From positions 62,001-126,000 of the forward strand of contig JANBRJ010000024.1 in NCBI GenBank assembly GCA_027577595.1: a stretch of DNA of 64,000 nt, written 5' to 3'. This document shows, piece by piece, positions 39,971-49,493 of this stretch. Source of the stretch: Coemansia sp. RSA 487 (lineage: Eukaryota; Kickxellomycota; Kickxellomycetes; Kickxellales; Kickxellaceae). The notes under the pieces are model-generated. The model saw nothing but the letters and a program-made list of their open reading frames with translations, did not search any database and was not told where the DNA came from. Every line of letters begins with the position of its first letter. Position 1 is the first letter of the stretch. The position numbers and the translations under genes are program-made.

Positions 39971-42900
39971 CTACAGGTAGTGGATGGACTTCCAGCCGGC
40001 AATGGCTGAGGGATCGAGAACAAGCTCCCATGGCGGCCAGTAGTGCGAGTCCAGGCGCAGGCTGAGCATGCGCGTGATCTCGTTTCTGTTGACAACCGTC
40101 AGCCGCACATAGCGCGCCATGCTGGCGCTCGGATCAGATCCACGCGTGGCCTCCTCGGCTTCCCGCGTCTGGCGGATGCGCCTAAGAGTGTCGATGAAGT
40201 CGGCAATGGTACTGACAGGCGTGCTCTCGACTTCGGTGATCCACATCCCAGGGCGCAGCCCGTAGCTGTTTGCCGGCGATCCGTACAGCGTGCACGAGAC
40301 GTAGATGGATGAGGGGAGCGCACGGACCTGCTCCTGCACGGCGCGGTACGGCTCTTGCATCAGCGCTCCAGACCAGTGCACAACATGTGTGGTCTCGACA
40401 GCGTCGAGCTTGGTGGTGGGTACGCTCAGGCGGACTTCGTTGCCGTCGCGCAGCACCACGAGCTCGACATTCTCGGCGCCGTGGATGATGCCGACCTGGT
40501 CGACGTCGCGGACCAGCCTGCCGTTCTTCTCGAGGACGATGTCGCCGGTGCGCAGGAGCTTTGACGCCGGCGTGTTGGTTGTGAGCATGCCGAGAACGTA
40601 CAGCAGGCGGTTGGTACCGTTGGCCTGCGCCTCGATCTGCTCGACACGCGCAGTGCTGAGGCCGAGCGTGCGTGCAGCCGCCATGCGGATGGTCCAGAAC
40701 TCGACATCCAGCGAGTAGATGTCGGGATATCTGCTGCTTTGTGCCAGCGAGCCCGGGTCAGGATGGCTGCTGCTGCTGCTGCTGCTGCTTTGTGCCAGGG
40801 ACTGCATGGTTTCGCGCAGGATCGAGACGTCAAAGCCCGTCATGGTGGTGATATCCTTGTTGTGGCTATCCTGCGACGACACGCTGGTCCACAGCCCCGT
40901 CACCAGGCCGGCATCGTCGCACAGCACGCCGCCCTGGCAGCTGGGCTGGTCGTTGAGCTTGAGGCCCTCGACGTTGAGGCAGCGGAAGCGCGGCGGCAGG
41001 CACTCCTTTGTGGTGACCATCGAGCGCGACGACACGCGCGTGCGCCGGACCACCGGGTTCTGGTCTGCGCTGACCGCCACAACGTACACCGAGTCGCCCT
41101 GCTCCAGCTTCTTCTCGCCGCTCAGGTACGCCGGGTGGAAGCGGACATCCTCGACCGGCGTGGCGCCGATCTGGCGCGGGTCGTAGCGCACGATGGCGAA
41201 GTTGTATACTGGATGCAGGAAATCGACGCTGCCAACCAACACAATCGACCCGGCGACGGTGATGTAGACGTCGCCGACACTTATGGGCACCGTGTCCCGG
41301 TCGCACACAACGAGGCCCCTGCTCTTATCAACGATGAAGCCGGGGCCGAGGAAGTGCGTGCTCTTCATGCCGTCCACCAGGTACGGGATGTGGAAGTCGA
41401 TCAGCACCACGCTCGGCCACACCTTGTCGCCGGGCGCCAGCGACGCCGGCAGCTGCCACACCGACGCCAGCTGTGCCTCGGTCGCCCGCGCCGGCGCCTG
41501 CAGCTCACCCAGCTCCGTGTAGCGCCACAGGCCGGTGGTGATTTCGCGCTCGGCTAGGCGGAAGGCGTGCCAGTGCGTGGATACGCTCATTATCATCACC
41601 TTTGGCTTGTACGGCTGGTCCAGCGCAAAGAACTTGACTGGCACACGGCTGCACTCGCGCAGGCTGCTGACGGCATGCGCAAAGCTGTCCAGGTCGGGCG
41701 TGTCGGTGCTGCCGATGCTCTGGATCACCGATCCGCGCCAGACGCTGGCCGACCCCAGCGTGTGTCCGCTGCTGGCCACGTAGATACCGCCCACCGGAAT
41801 GCCGTAGCTGCGCGCTATCTGGTACGATACCTCGTTAACCACGCCGCCGCCGATCTCGATGTAGCGGCTGGGCGTTATTGTGTGCAGGTTCTGGACGCCG
41901 ATGCGCGTGTCGTAAGCCTTGGCGCCGCGCCACACGCTGACGTGCATGTCGCTTCCAACCGACGAGTCAAGCACATCCTCCAGCGCAACAAAGTCGATGA
42001 CTGGCTGGCCATTGACTGCAACAACAATGTCGCCAGCACGCAAGCTGCCGTCGGCCGGGCCCTTTGGCAGCGCCGACCGCACCGCCAGCATCCCCTGCGA
42101 CGCCGGGAACGTCTCGCGCATCTTTGTCTCAATGGCCATGTCCAGCCCCAGCCGCCGCAGCTCATCGTACGACAGATACTCGAACTCGGTCTGGATCGTG
42201 CCGCGCGGCACATGCTTGCCACGCCGCACCAGATCGACGGCGCGCACGATGCGGTTCAGCGGCAGATAGAATGACGACGCTGCCTTGCTGGACCCGCCGG
42301 CGTTGAGAGCCACCGCGTCGCCGTAGATGTCGAGCACCGGCGACCCCGACGACCCGCCGCTTGTGCCGGAAGCTGCCTGCAGGTAGAAGGTGTTGAAGTC
42401 GTTGTATTCGCCGATGCCATAGTCGGGCGCCGGGCGGTCCAGACGCGCTAGCGTGCCAGCCAGGATCGACAGCTTCTCGCCGGCATCGTTGCCGACAACG
42501 CGGATCTCCATGCCGACCTTGGCCTTGTGCGGCGCCAGGCTGATGCTCTCGGGCTGCATGAACCGGAGGTGCTTTGTGTTGTAGCGGAACAGCCCAAAGT
42601 CGTGCACCGGGTCGCGGTAGACCGGCTGCAGCTCAACCTCCTCGTAATTGACGAAGATCGCCTGCGCGACGATGGGCGCTGGGTTGACGACGTGGCGATT
42701 GGACAGAATCAGCCCGGCATCGGCATCGACAACAAACCCGGTGGCGGTGTATGTGCCGCTGGTCTCTGTGTCGAACGACCGCACGCACTGCGCCTTGATC
42801 GACACTATCGACTTGATGGCCCGCTCCAGCGTCGGCTCCCAGCTGGCGGCCGCGCCGGGCTCATCAATGGGAATGTGCTCCAGCTGCCTGTCGTCGACGC

Positions 42901-43336
42901 CCTCCCAGGCACGGCTCTCGAATGGCATCTCGGTGACAGTCGGCTGGCTCATTGTGCTTGGCGGGTAGAACACAGCCATCAGATCCGAGTACGCCAGCGA
43001 CCGACGCCTGGCCGCCACCCCCGCCTCCGCATATGTGATCGATCGGCGCTTCCCGACCTGCGTGCCGCCGGCGCTGTATACCACGCCCTCGCCGATACTG
43101 AGGCGTCTGCTCGCGTCGTAATTGGTGGCAACGTTCTCCTTGTTCGGCACGCTCTCTTTGTTCGAGGCGGCTGCTGGCGGCATGCTGCTCTCGGTGTTCG
43201 ATCTGCGATGCAATGACTGCCCTCTCCTTTCCGCACTGTCGTGTCTACCAGGTATCTGCGCACTGTCGCACTGGCCATGCTTGTCTTGCAGCTGCTCCAT
43301 TGCGCCAAAGCTGCTGCTGCTCACCTTCCGCGACAT
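39971..43336 (-). CDS. NMA111: Nma111-type nuclear HtrA-like PDZ serine protease
   Basis: The product is 1121 residues, with the tandem protease layout of Nma111. The first trypsin-like domain (about 165-370) has an intact triad: His215 in LSNRHVV, Asp246 in VHDFGLF and Ser330 in GGSSGSPV. PDZ domains follow. A second protease-like domain (about 640-850) lacks the triad: IVDKSRGLVVCDRDTV replaces the His motif and QGGVL the Ser motif. Further PDZ sequence runs to the end. The family acts in the nucleus and is linked to stress, apoptosis-like death and lipid homeostasis. The N-terminal extension holds three basophilic Ser sites (RRLS at 77-80, KRRS at 96-99, RRRS at 110-113), which could serve as NLS and kinase targets. 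It is a little longer than the yeast protein (about 1000). Confidence 0.93.
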   Translation of the reverse strand: MSRKVSSSSFGAMEQLQDKHGQCDSAQIPGRHDSAERRGQSLHRRSNTESSMPPAAASNKESVPNKENVATNYDASRRLSIGEGVVYSAGGTQVGKRRSITYAEAGVAARRRSLAYSDLMAVFYPPSTMSQPTVTEMPFESRAWEGVDDRQLEHIPIDEPGAAASWEPTLERAIKSIVSIKAQCVRSFDTETSGTYTATGFVVDADAGLILSNRHVVNPAPIVAQAIFVNYEEVELQPVYRDPVHDFGLFRYNTKHLRFMQPESISLAPHKAKVGMEIRVVGNDAGEKLSILAGTLARLDRPAPDYGIGEYNDFNTFYLQAASGTSGGSSGSPVLDIYGDAVALNAGGSSKAASSFYLPLNRIVRAVDLVRRGKHVPRGTIQTEFEYLSYDELRRLGLDMAIETKMRETFPASQGMLAVRSALPKGPADGSLRAGDIVVAVNGQPVIDFVALEDVLDSSVGSDMHVSVWRGAKAYDTRIGVQNLHTITPSRYIEIGGGVVNEVSYQIARSYGIPVGGIYVASSGHTLGSASVWRGSVIQSIGSTDTPDLDSFAHAVSSLRECSRVPVKFFALDQPYKPKVMIMSVSTHWHAFRLAEREITTGLWRYTELGELQAPARATEAQLASVWQLPASLAPGDKVWPSVVLIDFHIPYLVDGMKSTHFLGPGFIVDKSRGLVVCDRDTVPISVGDVYITVAGSIVLVGSVDFLHPVYNFAIVRYDPRQIGATPVEDVRFHPAYLSGEKKLEQGDSVYVVAVSADQNPVVRRTRVSSRSMVTTKECLPPRFRCLNVEGLKLNDQPSCQGGVLCDDAGLVTGLWTSVSSQDSHNKDITTMTGFDVSILRETMQSLAQSSSSSSSSHPDPGSLAQSSRYPDIYSLDVEFWTIRMAAARTLGLSTARVEQIEAQANGTNRLLYVLGMLTTNTPASKLLRTGDIVLEKNGRLVRDVDQVGIIHGAENVELVVLRDGNEVRLSVPTTKLDAVETTHVVHWSGALMQEPYRAVQEQVRALPSSIYVSCTLYGSPANSYGLRPGMWITEVESTPVSTIADFIDTLRRIRQTREAEEATRGSDPSASMARYVRLTVVNRNEITRMLSLRLDSHYWPPWELVLDPSAIAGWKSIHYL

Positions 43337-43786
43337 GGAGATTGGAAGAGGAGCAGGATGTAAGATGTACTTGTTGCGGAAAATGGGCTATTGCACAGCT
43401 TTTCTTGCTTGCAAGTGCTTATAGGTTGTTCTGTGTGCGTGTTGAGCTGCTACTATTAGTAAGAAAAAGCAGTGGATGGAAACCTTGTATAAGAAAAGAA
43501 ACACTATCTTTTTCGCTTGTGCTTGAACAACAGTCGCGACCTGCGGGCGCGAGAGGGCGCCATGGTCCGGAGAATTAGGATCGAGAATAACGTCATATCG
43601 TGGTGCTACATGCAGCCAGCACATGACGTTGCAATGCAAAAAGGCAAGGCAATCGAGATTTTGCGTGCTTCCTCCTCGCCAACAGTTTCGCTTAACACAA
43701 TCGCTGTGTGTGACGTAACGGCCGACCTTCACTTTGCACGCTTTGTTTTGTGCAACAGCAGTGGACAGTGTTCTGAATTCATGCGG
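43337..43786. other. Intergenic region upstream of Nma111
   Basis: 450 bases holding the Nma111 promoter and the 3' flank of the histidinol-phosphatase gene. Short open frames on both strands look non-coding. No clear element was recognised. Confidence 0.45.
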
Positions 43787-44728
43787 TCAGAGCTCGGGCG
43801 GCGGCGGAGCGTAGTTGTTGGCAGTCCAGAACCGGTGCTCGGTCGCCTTCTCCAGCACGCATGTTTCGACCCTGCTGCCGCCACCCTCCTCCGTGCGGCG
43901 CAAATAATGCAACGCGTCCACGCCCATCTCGCACAGATACGCATGGAGGCGGTCGTAGTGCATTCCGACGTCCTGCGCGCTGTGGCTGTCGTCCGAGATC
44001 GTCACCCGCCCACCCTTCTGCAGGATCTCACGCAGCAGGTCCCGCTGCGGATACGCGTCGCGCAGCCCCTTCTTCCACGCGCGCGAGTTGATCTCGAAGA
44101 TGGCGCCGTATGCAATCGCATAGTCGATGTTGCGCGAAGCAAGGCTGCGAATCTCCGCTTGCGCCAGAGGATCCTCGATACCCTCCTGGCTGTACGGGTG
44201 GAATATGCGCACCAGATCAAAATGCCCGATGATCTCGGGCTGGATCTTCTGCAAGAGCACTAGCTGCTGGTCAAAGTACCTACGGAACATCGCTGCGCGG
44301 TCGTCTTCGAAGCGCGCGACAATCTTGTCGTAGAGCTCCTGACTAAAGTCCATCGGCATTCCGTCCACATGGTGGATCGACCCCACAAAATAGTCGAGCT
44401 TGTACTTTCCACGCAGCGCCTCCAGCTCCTCGGGTGTGGTGTCGGTTATCAGCTCCGTCTCCGCCCCAATCAAGATCTCTATCTGGTGCCTGTACTTTTC
44501 GCGCAGTCGCCTTGCCTCGCTCACGTAGTCGCCAAAGACCCGGTGCAGGTCGTCGGTAGTCATGTCAGCTTCCTCAGGATATAGGTCCTCTGCACGTGAT
44601 CTGGGGACATGTTCCGACAGCCCCAAGACAAGCATGTTTTTCGAGACAGCCGCCCTGACGACATCCTCTAGAGATCCCTTGCCGTGGCGGCAGAACTGCC
44701 CCGAATGCGTGTGAAATGTAAAAGGCAT
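43787..44728 (-). CDS. HIS2: Histidinol-phosphatase, PHP family
   Basis: The product is 313 residues, typical of fungal His2. PHP-domain metal ligands are visible: FHTHSGQFCRHG (5-16), GLSEHVP near 37, the Glu of IGAETEL near 88, SIHHVDGM near 117, GHFDLVR near 168 and ISDDSHSA near 249. The enzyme removes phosphate from L-histidinol phosphate, the penultimate step of histidine synthesis, in the cytosol. It has a divergent start from Vps54, with 258 bases between ATGs. Confidence 0.95.
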   Translation of the reverse strand: MPFTFHTHSGQFCRHGKGSLEDVVRAAVSKNMLVLGLSEHVPRSRAEDLYPEEADMTTDDLHRVFGDYVSEARRLREKYRHQIEILIGAETELITDTTPEELEALRGKYKLDYFVGSIHHVDGMPMDFSQELYDKIVARFEDDRAAMFRRYFDQQLVLLQKIQPEIIGHFDLVRIFHPYSQEGIEDPLAQAEIRSLASRNIDYAIAYGAIFEINSRAWKKGLRDAYPQRDLLREILQKGGRVTISDDSHSAQDVGMHYDRLHAYLCEMGVDALHYLRRTEEGGGSRVETCVLEKATEHRFWTANNYAPPPPEL

Positions 44729-44833
44729 TCTTCAATTAACAGAACAAGAACAAGGACGGGTAGAGAGCAAAAGCCGCAAGATCGCAGGGCAGAGCAATCT
44801 TTTTCTCTCTTTTCTTTCACTATTCCTGTGTGC

Positions 44834-44863
44834 GTTTTTGTTTTTGTTTTTGTTTTTTTTTTT
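44834..44863. repeat. GTTTTT repeats and T-run before Vps54
   Basis: Three imperfect gtttttt-type units run into a T tract in the Vps54 leader or promoter. This is a poly(dA:dT) element of the kind that keeps promoters nucleosome-free; the function is inferred. Confidence 0.5.
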
Positions 44864-44986
44864 CATTTCCCAGAGCATTGGCTTCCTTTTTTCTTCTCTC
44901 TCTTTCTCTTTCAGTGTACTTTTAGCTTGCTACATTCTCATTTTGCATTTCCCCTATACACGTCTTTGCTTGCATTCACACGCGAG

Positions 44987-47900
44987 ATGAAGAGACAATC
45001 AGGGCTTGGATTGCTTCGGCAAGGAGCTGACGCTAGAGGCACGGGCGGATCCTCATACTTTCAGCGAAGAGTCCAGCCATTGACTTCTGCCGGACTACAC
45101 GGCCAGCAGCAACAATATCAACAGGAAACAAGCGGTGGCGCCCCACTATCTTCAGCGTCCCAAGCACCGAGCACCACGTCAAAACCTGACACATCAGCAT
45201 CGGCATCGGGAACCGCATCGGCCAAGGAGAAGCATGCTTTACAGCACCAGCAGTATAGCCTCAACGCCATTGCCGTTCTAACCAACCAGCCAAGCAGAGC
45301 GCCAGCACGCATCCACCGCAGCGAGCTCCCGACCGTGCCACGCACGCACTACTCAAAGATCGCGCATGCTGATTTTGACGGTTACGTGCAGAAAATCGAG
45401 GGGCTTTTTGACCAATACGATGCCAACGTCAGATCGGGCTACCAGATCGCCACCGACGATCTGGACCGCTACGAGGCAGCAGTGGAGGACGCTGAGAAGG
45501 TTCTGGAGGCAGCCAGCCACACTTACTCGATGGACTCGACGACGATGGCTGAGCGTCTAAAGGCCCTGGACCCCACACGAAGCGAGTTTGGACTTGACTC
45601 AGTGAGCGAGTACGGCGGGAAGGGCTTTGGCGGCACTGTCTCCAGCGTACACGAGGGCCGCAAGGGCGCTCGGGGCGACGGCGACGACAGCAGTGAAGCG
45701 GAGACAGGTGGACGCGGAGCCGAGCGTCGGTTACCGGGAATAGAAGACATTCCAGCAATATTCTTCGAAGAGTCCTTTGATCTTCGCGACCCGCCTGTGT
45801 TTGACATTGTCACACAGGTTGTGCTTGGGCCGCAGACCGCCACCGATGGGCTGTTCTCGCCAGACAGATCGGCAGAGATCAGCACCAGTATGCAGGAGCT
45901 GCTTTCGGAGTACATGGACGTCGTCGAGACCTACCTGACGCGCGAGATATCACGGAGATCACCGTCCTTCTTTGCTGCGCTGTCTACGTTGAAGGAATTG
46001 CATGCGGAAACAGACAACTGCATCGGAAAGATCCACGCACTGAGGGACGATCTGAAGAAGACGGCGCATGCGCAGTGCGCGCCTGGCCTGAAGCTGATCC
46101 GACTGCGGCGGCGGCGCGATAATCTGGCGACGGTGATGGGGCAGGTTGAGGTGCTCAGCAACCTCTGGCACATCCAGCCAACAGTCGAGGAGCTGGTCGG
46201 GTCGGGCGACTACATCGGCGCACTAAACCTTCTGACAGAGGCCCAGGAGACGATTACATCTTCTCAGGTGCAACCGCATTCGGACAGCGAGCTTTCAGGG
46301 ACGCGGGCGTTTGAACAGCTCAGCGCCCGCACAGCGGCGTCGCTGAAGGAGGTGTCAGCGCATGCCGAGCACGAACTGGCAACGATCATCCGGCGCGACA
46401 TGCGCGAGTTCGTTGACGATGGGCTGTCAGGCGACGGGCTGCTGGGGCAGTCGCAGCTGGATATCTACCAAGCCAACCTCAGCATGCAGCTAATGCCGCT
46501 CGTATGCGGGTTGGCGCAGACCAGCGGCATTGCCAGCGCACTGAAGACATACCGTGCCGGCATGATGGCGGAGGCAACCGCGCTGATCGAGGGCCTATAT
46601 CCGGACGGGTTCCCGCGCAGCCTCGGCCATGCGAATTTCAGCGACGCAGCTCAGCAGCGAGCACTGGGCGCGGCAGTGCGCAACCAGACGTTTGATCAGT
46701 TCCGCGCACTCATCAGCCAGCAGCAGGTGCTGTTGCTGCTAATCATTAGCCATGTAAGCACCGTCCGCCGCGCCATCCTCGAGATCCTGGATGACAACCA
46801 CCCAGCTGGCAACGGCAGCAACCAGCCACAGGCATTGACACGGCGCTACGACGCGGCACGCACAGAGGTGGTGCGGTCGCTCAACGATACATTTGACGCC
46901 TTCATGGACGTTGCGCACATGCGGTGTGCGAAGCTGCTGAACCATCGGTCCGAGCAGAACGCGAGACTAGGCCCAGCTGGGTTCCATTCGCTGTACTCAT
47001 CGATCTGGGCTTTCGTCGCGCAGTACGAGTTGCTGGGCGGCAAAATGTGCTTCGGGCTGCGCGGGACGCTGACGGCGCAAGCAAAGGCGTTCCTTGGCAA
47101 CTTCCACGTCGAGAAGTCGCGCCAGATCCAGATCCTCATCGAGAACGAGCAGTGGGTGCAGGCCGAGGTGCCAATCGATTTTCAGAACCTGGTCGACCAG
47201 GTCATCAGAGCTGCCGCCCAGCAGCCACATACTGATGTCGGCGCCGACCAGAATGCGCCCGGCGCGCCGCTTACAAATAGCCCACTGGTGCTGGGCAGCC
47301 TGAGCACTGATGCCGCCCAGCGGCCCGTTGAGGCGCTGGCGAGACAGGACTCGGACGCTGCGTCAGTGCGGTCGGCCGACACGGCAGGAATAGGGCTGAT
47401 GCACATCGGCAGTGAGGCGTTCCATGTAGTCGGGTGCAGCCTGGTGCTGGTCAAAAGCGTGGTCGAGTACCTGCAGTGCGCCGTCAGCATGCCAGTGCTG
47501 GCGACCGACGTTCTGCAGCGACTGGTTGACATGCTAAAGACCTTCAACTCGCGCACGTGCCAGGTGGTGCTGGGTGCCGGCGCAATGCACTCGGCGGGGC
47601 TGAAGAACATCTCGGCCAAGCATATTGCGCTAGCATCCGAGTCGCTGGCGATGTGCATGGAACTGATCCCGTACGCCAAGGAGTGTCTACGCCACGTGAT
47701 GGCCCACAGCCAGGAGGCGCTTCTGTCGCAGCTGGATCGCACCGTCAACGACTTTGTCAACCACCAGCAGGAGCTGCATCGCAAGCTGGTGGCAATCATG
47801 ACCGACCGTGCCGACTACCATGCGCGCATGCTGGGGGCGACGCGATGGGATGACCTGGGTGCGGAATTGCAGGCGCCGGTGCCGGCGATGGACGGGCTGG

Positions 47901-48283
47901 TCAAAGAGGTGCGTAAGCTGCATAAGGTGTTGCGGCGCTACCTACCAGCGGCGGTGCTGCGGTCAGTGTTTGCGCAGATCTTCACCATGTACGAATCCAA
48001 GCTGACGACGCAGCTGCGACGGGTGCGCATCACTTCCAGCGACGGCAAGCGCCAGCTGATGCTAAACGCTCAACTCTTGCTGCGCCGCCTGCGCGCACTT
48101 GACACTGCACTGCCTGTCGACTGGGAGCTGGAGGTCGTTGTCAACAACATCGACCTTGTCAAGCCGTATCAGTCAGCAGCTGATGCTGACCAGACACCGG
48201 TTCCTGCTAGTGATGGCAATGGCGATGGTGATGGCGATGGAAATGGAAATGGCAATGATGCGGACAGTGGCGACGCAGTCTAG
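44987..48283 (+). CDS. VPS54: Vps54, GARP tethering complex subunit
   Basis: The product is 1098 residues from the ATG at 44987. The frame is open for 101 codons upstream, but that stretch is Phe-rich, lies in pyrimidine-tract DNA and overlaps the divergent promoter, so it is unlikely to be coding. After a Gln/Ser-rich N-terminus, the Vps54 N-terminal region includes HADFDGYVQKIEGLFDQYD (about 120-138) and LPGIEDIPAIFFEESFDLRDPPVFDIV split around residues 245-272. A coiled-coil Vps51/Vps54-type region follows, then the conserved C-terminal helical domain (about 780-1060). The tail is a repetitive acidic Asp/Gly/Asn run. GARP tethers endosome-derived vesicles at the trans-Golgi. The stop is 95 bases from the convergent Nse3 stop. 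Confidence 0.9.
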   Translation: MKRQSGLGLLRQGADARGTGGSSYFQRRVQPLTSAGLHGQQQQYQQETSGGAPLSSASQAPSTTSKPDTSASASGTASAKEKHALQHQQYSLNAIAVLTNQPSRAPARIHRSELPTVPRTHYSKIAHADFDGYVQKIEGLFDQYDANVRSGYQIATDDLDRYEAAVEDAEKVLEAASHTYSMDSTTMAERLKALDPTRSEFGLDSVSEYGGKGFGGTVSSVHEGRKGARGDGDDSSEAETGGRGAERRLPGIEDIPAIFFEESFDLRDPPVFDIVTQVVLGPQTATDGLFSPDRSAEISTSMQELLSEYMDVVETYLTREISRRSPSFFAALSTLKELHAETDNCIGKIHALRDDLKKTAHAQCAPGLKLIRLRRRRDNLATVMGQVEVLSNLWHIQPTVEELVGSGDYIGALNLLTEAQETITSSQVQPHSDSELSGTRAFEQLSARTAASLKEVSAHAEHELATIIRRDMREFVDDGLSGDGLLGQSQLDIYQANLSMQLMPLVCGLAQTSGIASALKTYRAGMMAEATALIEGLYPDGFPRSLGHANFSDAAQQRALGAAVRNQTFDQFRALISQQQVLLLLIISHVSTVRRAILEILDDNHPAGNGSNQPQALTRRYDAARTEVVRSLNDTFDAFMDVAHMRCAKLLNHRSEQNARLGPAGFHSLYSSIWAFVAQYELLGGKMCFGLRGTLTAQAKAFLGNFHVEKSRQIQILIENEQWVQAEVPIDFQNLVDQVIRAAAQQPHTDVGADQNAPGAPLTNSPLVLGSLSTDAAQRPVEALARQDSDAASVRSADTAGIGLMHIGSEAFHVVGCSLVLVKSVVEYLQCAVSMPVLATDVLQRLVDMLKTFNSRTCQVVLGAGAMHSAGLKNISAKHIALASESLAMCMELIPYAKECLRHVMAHSQEALLSQLDRTVNDFVNHQQELHRKLVAIMTDRADYHARMLGATRWDDLGAELQAPVPAMDGLVKEVRKLHKVLRRYLPAAVLRSVFAQIFTMYESKLTTQLRRVRITSSDGKRQLMLNAQLLLRRLRALDTALPVDWELEVVVNNIDLVKPYQSAADADQTPVPASDGNGDGDGDGNGNGNDADSGDAV
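48211..48262 (+). repeat. 6-base repeat encoding Asp/Gly/Asn tail of Vps54
   Basis: Imperfect tandem gatggc/aatggc units encode the alternating Asp-Gly and Asn-Gly run just before the Vps54 stop codon. Confidence 0.7.
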
Positions 48284-48378
48284 GTACATAGGGACTAGCC
48301 TGCTAATGATACTTGTAGATTTGTTTGGCACTGTTAATATAAAGAGCGCAAAAAGCTATACAGAAACATGAACTCTAG

Positions 48379-49245
48379 TCAGGAGGATCCAATGGGGCGG
48401 CCGTACGCGCGGCTAATAGTCTTGACAAAGTCGGTCGAACACTCCTCGCCGGTCATCGCCGCAACAAAGCGCGCCATGTCCAGCGGCGCAAAGCGGATCT
48501 TCGCCTGGGGGCCCCATGTGTACTCAAAGGCCGCATCACTTGCTGCGTCGTCTTGCTGCTGCTGATGCGTCGCCTGTGTGTTGACAGCAGAGTCCATTCT
48601 AATTTGCGCGTGGACCGAAACTTTATCCAGGAACCCGACACGCGCCAGGTAGTCGATAGCCTCGCGCGCTGCAGACTCCATCTGTGCATCTGTGATGCCG
48701 TCAGAGGACGCTCCTCTACCGACGCCATGCTCTGCGTCGGTGGACGATGCAAGCACACAGTCGGGTGGCCCCATCTTGCGCACATACAGAATGAGCTGCT
48801 CGGCCGGGATGCTCATATTATTGACAAAAATCAGACTCAGCACAACGGCTGCAAACCCCGTGATGGCGCGGTTGCGGCTACTCTGCGCAGGATCAAGACG
48901 GCTGCGCACATCGTCGGGCAGTGCACTAACAAGCATCCACTTGTTTGCGCTCTTTGAAGCTGCACTTGAAGCGGTAGATGTCTGCTGCGCGTCGTTACCC
49001 AGGAGCGTCTTTTCGTGCGGCGGGAGTGCCACCATCTTCAGGCCCAGCGTCTGCTCAAGCAGCTGGCTGGCGCTATCGAGCACTTGCTTCATGTTGCGCA
49101 CCCCGCTCCCCGCCATAACCGAATCACGGATCCCCTCTCTGCGTATGGGCTTTCCTGCCGCGTTACATGCCAGTGCGTACCGCGCCAGGTCAGTAGCTGT
49201 GCGTTCAATGCCGTTTTCTGGCGGCTCCGACCCTTCACGAGGCAT
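48379..49245 (-). CDS. NSE3: Nse3, MAGE-domain subunit of the SMC5-6 complex
   Basis: The product is 288 residues from the ATG at 49245. The frame is open for 11 more codons, but these begin with TTG. The MAGE homology domain starts with ATDLARYALACNAAGKPIRREGI (positions about 17-39, split by me). It continues through a winged-helix segment with RNRAITGFAAVVLSLIFVNN and SIPAEQLILYVRKMG, and ends with the second winged helix containing YLARVGFLDKV and YTWGPQAKIRF. Nse3 pairs with Nse1 and Nse4 to form the DNA-binding, ubiquitin-ligase-associated head of SMC5-6, needed for recombinational repair. The length is typical of fungal Nse3. It diverges from Swd1 across 248 bases. Confidence 0.85.
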   Translation of the reverse strand: MPREGSEPPENGIERTATDLARYALACNAAGKPIRREGIRDSVMAGSGVRNMKQVLDSASQLLEQTLGLKMVALPPHEKTLLGNDAQQTSTASSAASKSANKWMLVSALPDDVRSRLDPAQSSRNRAITGFAAVVLSLIFVNNMSIPAEQLILYVRKMGPPDCVLASSTDAEHGVGRGASSDGITDAQMESAAREAIDYLARVGFLDKVSVHAQIRMDSAVNTQATHQQQQDDAASDAAFEYTWGPQAKIRFAPLDMARFVAAMTGEECSTDFVKTISRAYGRPIGSS

Positions 49246-49493
49246 GTGCTTGAATTTGCGTTGTGTATATTGAAACAATAAAGCGGTTGATAATATTTGC
49301 AGAAAAGAAAAAGACGCTGGCTAGCAGTCTTTGCTTGTTCCAATTAAACTCTGGGAGCTTTTTTCGCTCAAGCTAGTATGTATTCTTGGTTCTGGGGATT
49401 TTAACAGCTTTTCTTGCTCTTCTCAACTCTACCTCGCAATTTGCCTTCATTCCCCCCACCTTGCATTCCTAGCACGACGTTTAGTACTCTGCA

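Noticed and set aside
40739-42274. Two long plus-strand frames opposite Nma111
   Set aside because: Antisense shadows caused by GC-rich codons; the reverse strand encodes a full Nma111 with catalytic residues.
43388-43732. 114-codon reverse-strand frame between Nma111 and His2
   Set aside because: No family resemblance and composition typical of non-coding DNA.
44684-44986. Vps54 start at 44684
   Set aside because: The added 101 residues are Phe-rich, come from pyrimidine tracts and overlap the divergent promoter.
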